In this document: piece by piece, positions 63,560-64,000 of the stretch | Layout: each line of letters begins with the position of its first letter | Numbering within the stretch: the stretch's first letter is position 1 | DNA from: Thermosipho africanus Ob7 | Lineage (GTDB): Bacteria; Thermotogota; Thermotogae; Thermotogales; Fervidobacteriaceae | Length of the DNA stretch: 64,000 bases | Assembly (NCBI RefSeq): GCF_003351105.1 | Contig: NZ_NKRG01000001.1 | Coordinates: 62,001 to 126,000 of the forward strand | Direction of reading: 5' to 3' | Position numbers and translations under genes: made by a program | Notes under the pieces: generated by a model | What the model was told of the DNA's origin: nothing | Database searches by the model: none | Seen by the model: the letters and a program-made list of their open reading frames with translations, nothing else

Positions 63560-63849
63560 ATTATTTTTCCTCCTCTTTTTATTTTCCCAGTTTTTTCACA
63601 AATTTTTAGGGGACATGTTGAATCTGTAACCCAAACATTTTCACCATCATAGTGAACTATAGTTAATATTTTTCCTTCTTTATCTTTTACCGGATAGTCT
63701 CCAGGCTTTTTTAATTCAGTATATATTTTTCCGTCTAATTTTACCAAAAATATTTCATCTTCTCTATTGTTTGCTTTTAAAGCAAAAAAAACGGTTATTA
63801 ATATGACAGCAAGGATAAGAAAAACATCAATTTTCTTAAATGTTTTCAT
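63502..63849 (-). CDS. Membrane-anchored NusG domain II protein
   Basis: 115 residues. One membrane helix at about 8-23 and an outside domain with VKDKEGKILTIVHYDGENVWVTDSTCPLKICEKTGKI, then KIICVPNKIVIE. This is the NusG_II (domain II insert) family that occurs next to Gx transporters; the role is unknown. The three conserved cysteines (near 83, 88, 101) may bind metal or flavin. Its start overlaps the end of the hutI-like gene by 14 bases. Confidence 0.9.
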   Translation of the reverse strand: MKTFKKIDVFLILAVILITVFFALKANNREDEIFLVKLDGKIYTELKKPGDYPVKDKEGKILTIVHYDGENVWVTDSTCPLKICEKTGKIKRGGKIICVPNKIVIESQTQELQTW

Positions 63850-64000
63850 ATATTGTCACCTTGCCGTTAATTATTATTGCACTTAAGAAATTTTGATCGA
63901 ACATGTATGGAATGTCCAAAAGTTCATTTGTATTCCAAATCGCAATGTCACATTTGTAGCCGGGCTCAATTTTTCCGTTTTCTATACCCAAAACGTACGA
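63836..64000 (-). CDS. Imidazolonepropionase-like amidohydrolase, C-terminal end (truncated at window edge)
   Basis: The last 54 codons of a minus-strand gene, reading off the end of the window. The segment GIENGKIEPGYKCDIAIWN followed by PYMFDQNFLSAIIINGKVTIYE fits the small beta domain of amidohydrolases, most like HutI (histidine degradation). Too short to be sure of the substrate class. It is the upstream gene of the overlapping block down to radC. Confidence 0.65.
   Translation of the reverse strand, partial: SYVLGIENGKIEPGYKCDIAIWNTNELLDIPYMFDQNFLSAIIINGKVTIYENI

Noticed and set aside
1-64000. tRNA, rRNA, tmRNA, CRISPR array, insertion sequence or prophage
   Set aside because: No cloverleaf-like CCA-ending stretch, spaced repeats, transposase or integrase was seen; gene packing leaves almost no room.

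Overview
The window is a compact, AT-rich bacterial chromosome segment that reads as Thermotogales, most likely Thermosipho or a close relative. The evidence is: separate-subunit pyruvate:ferredoxin oxidoreductase genes (porA, porB); the pyrE-F-D-K-C order; a UgpB-like binding protein; HslV, FliW/CsrA and toga-type exported beta-barrel proteins; and strongly A/T-biased codons with Lys/Glu/Ile-rich proteins. Genus assignment is inference from protein style, not from a marker gene. No rRNA, tRNA, CRISPR, insertion sequence or prophage was seen, and no gene-free stretch exceeds 300 bases.

Layout. 1-5381 (+): end of the por operon, an SppA/ClpP-class membrane serine protease, and priA. 5374-7885 (-): tex-cheW. 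8009-9268 (+): a lone sugar or glycerol-phosphate binding lipoprotein-like exported protein with its own promoter and terminator. 9316-13219 (-): pyrimidine operon pyrC-K-D-F-E behind a leader that looks like a translated attenuator. 13269-14300 (+): a divergent sliding-clamp-like protein, convergent with ispG (14278-15312, -). 15358-19919 (+): HD-GYP phosphodiesterase, diguanylate cyclase, RseP. 19947-20993 (-): a small unknown plus rsmE. 21091-24582 (+): leuS and a parvulin-type foldase. 24650-25960 (-): alkaline phosphatase. 26150-56343 (+): a 30-kb run of nearly touching genes for translation, tRNA/rRNA modification, isoprenoid, glycogen, cell wall and envelope functions. 56345-64000 (-): a surface-polysaccharide-like set (flippase-like protein, two GT2 glycosyltransferases, a Wzi-like barrel, a helical repeat protein) continuous with radC, maf, a Gx transporter, a NusG-domain-II protein and the end of an imidazolonepropionase-like amidohydrolase.

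How the genes work together. Pyrimidine synthesis from carbamoyl-aspartate to UMP is nearly complete here (pyrB and carAB are not in the window). Three MEP isoprenoid genes (dxs, ispG, an ispF fused to an acetyltransferase-like domain) are scattered. glgD and glgC form a glycogen pair. c-di-GMP synthesis and breakdown enzymes are neighbours. fliW and csrA form a flagellar post-transcriptional switch. trmFO, trmI, sua5, rsmA, rsmE, gatC, smpB, fmt, lepA, leuS and serS serve translation.

The most unusual signals are: (1) three genes (priA, rseP, pyrC) whose Shine-Dalgarno sequence sits exactly 8 nt before an in-frame CTG, ATT or ATT rather than ATG/GTG/TTG; (2) the pyr leader peptide ending on the first base of an intrinsic terminator; (3) the GNAT-IspF fusion with an altered C-terminal motif; (4) the divergent DnaN-like protein. 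Promoters here repeatedly use an extended -10 of the form TGATAWAAT.
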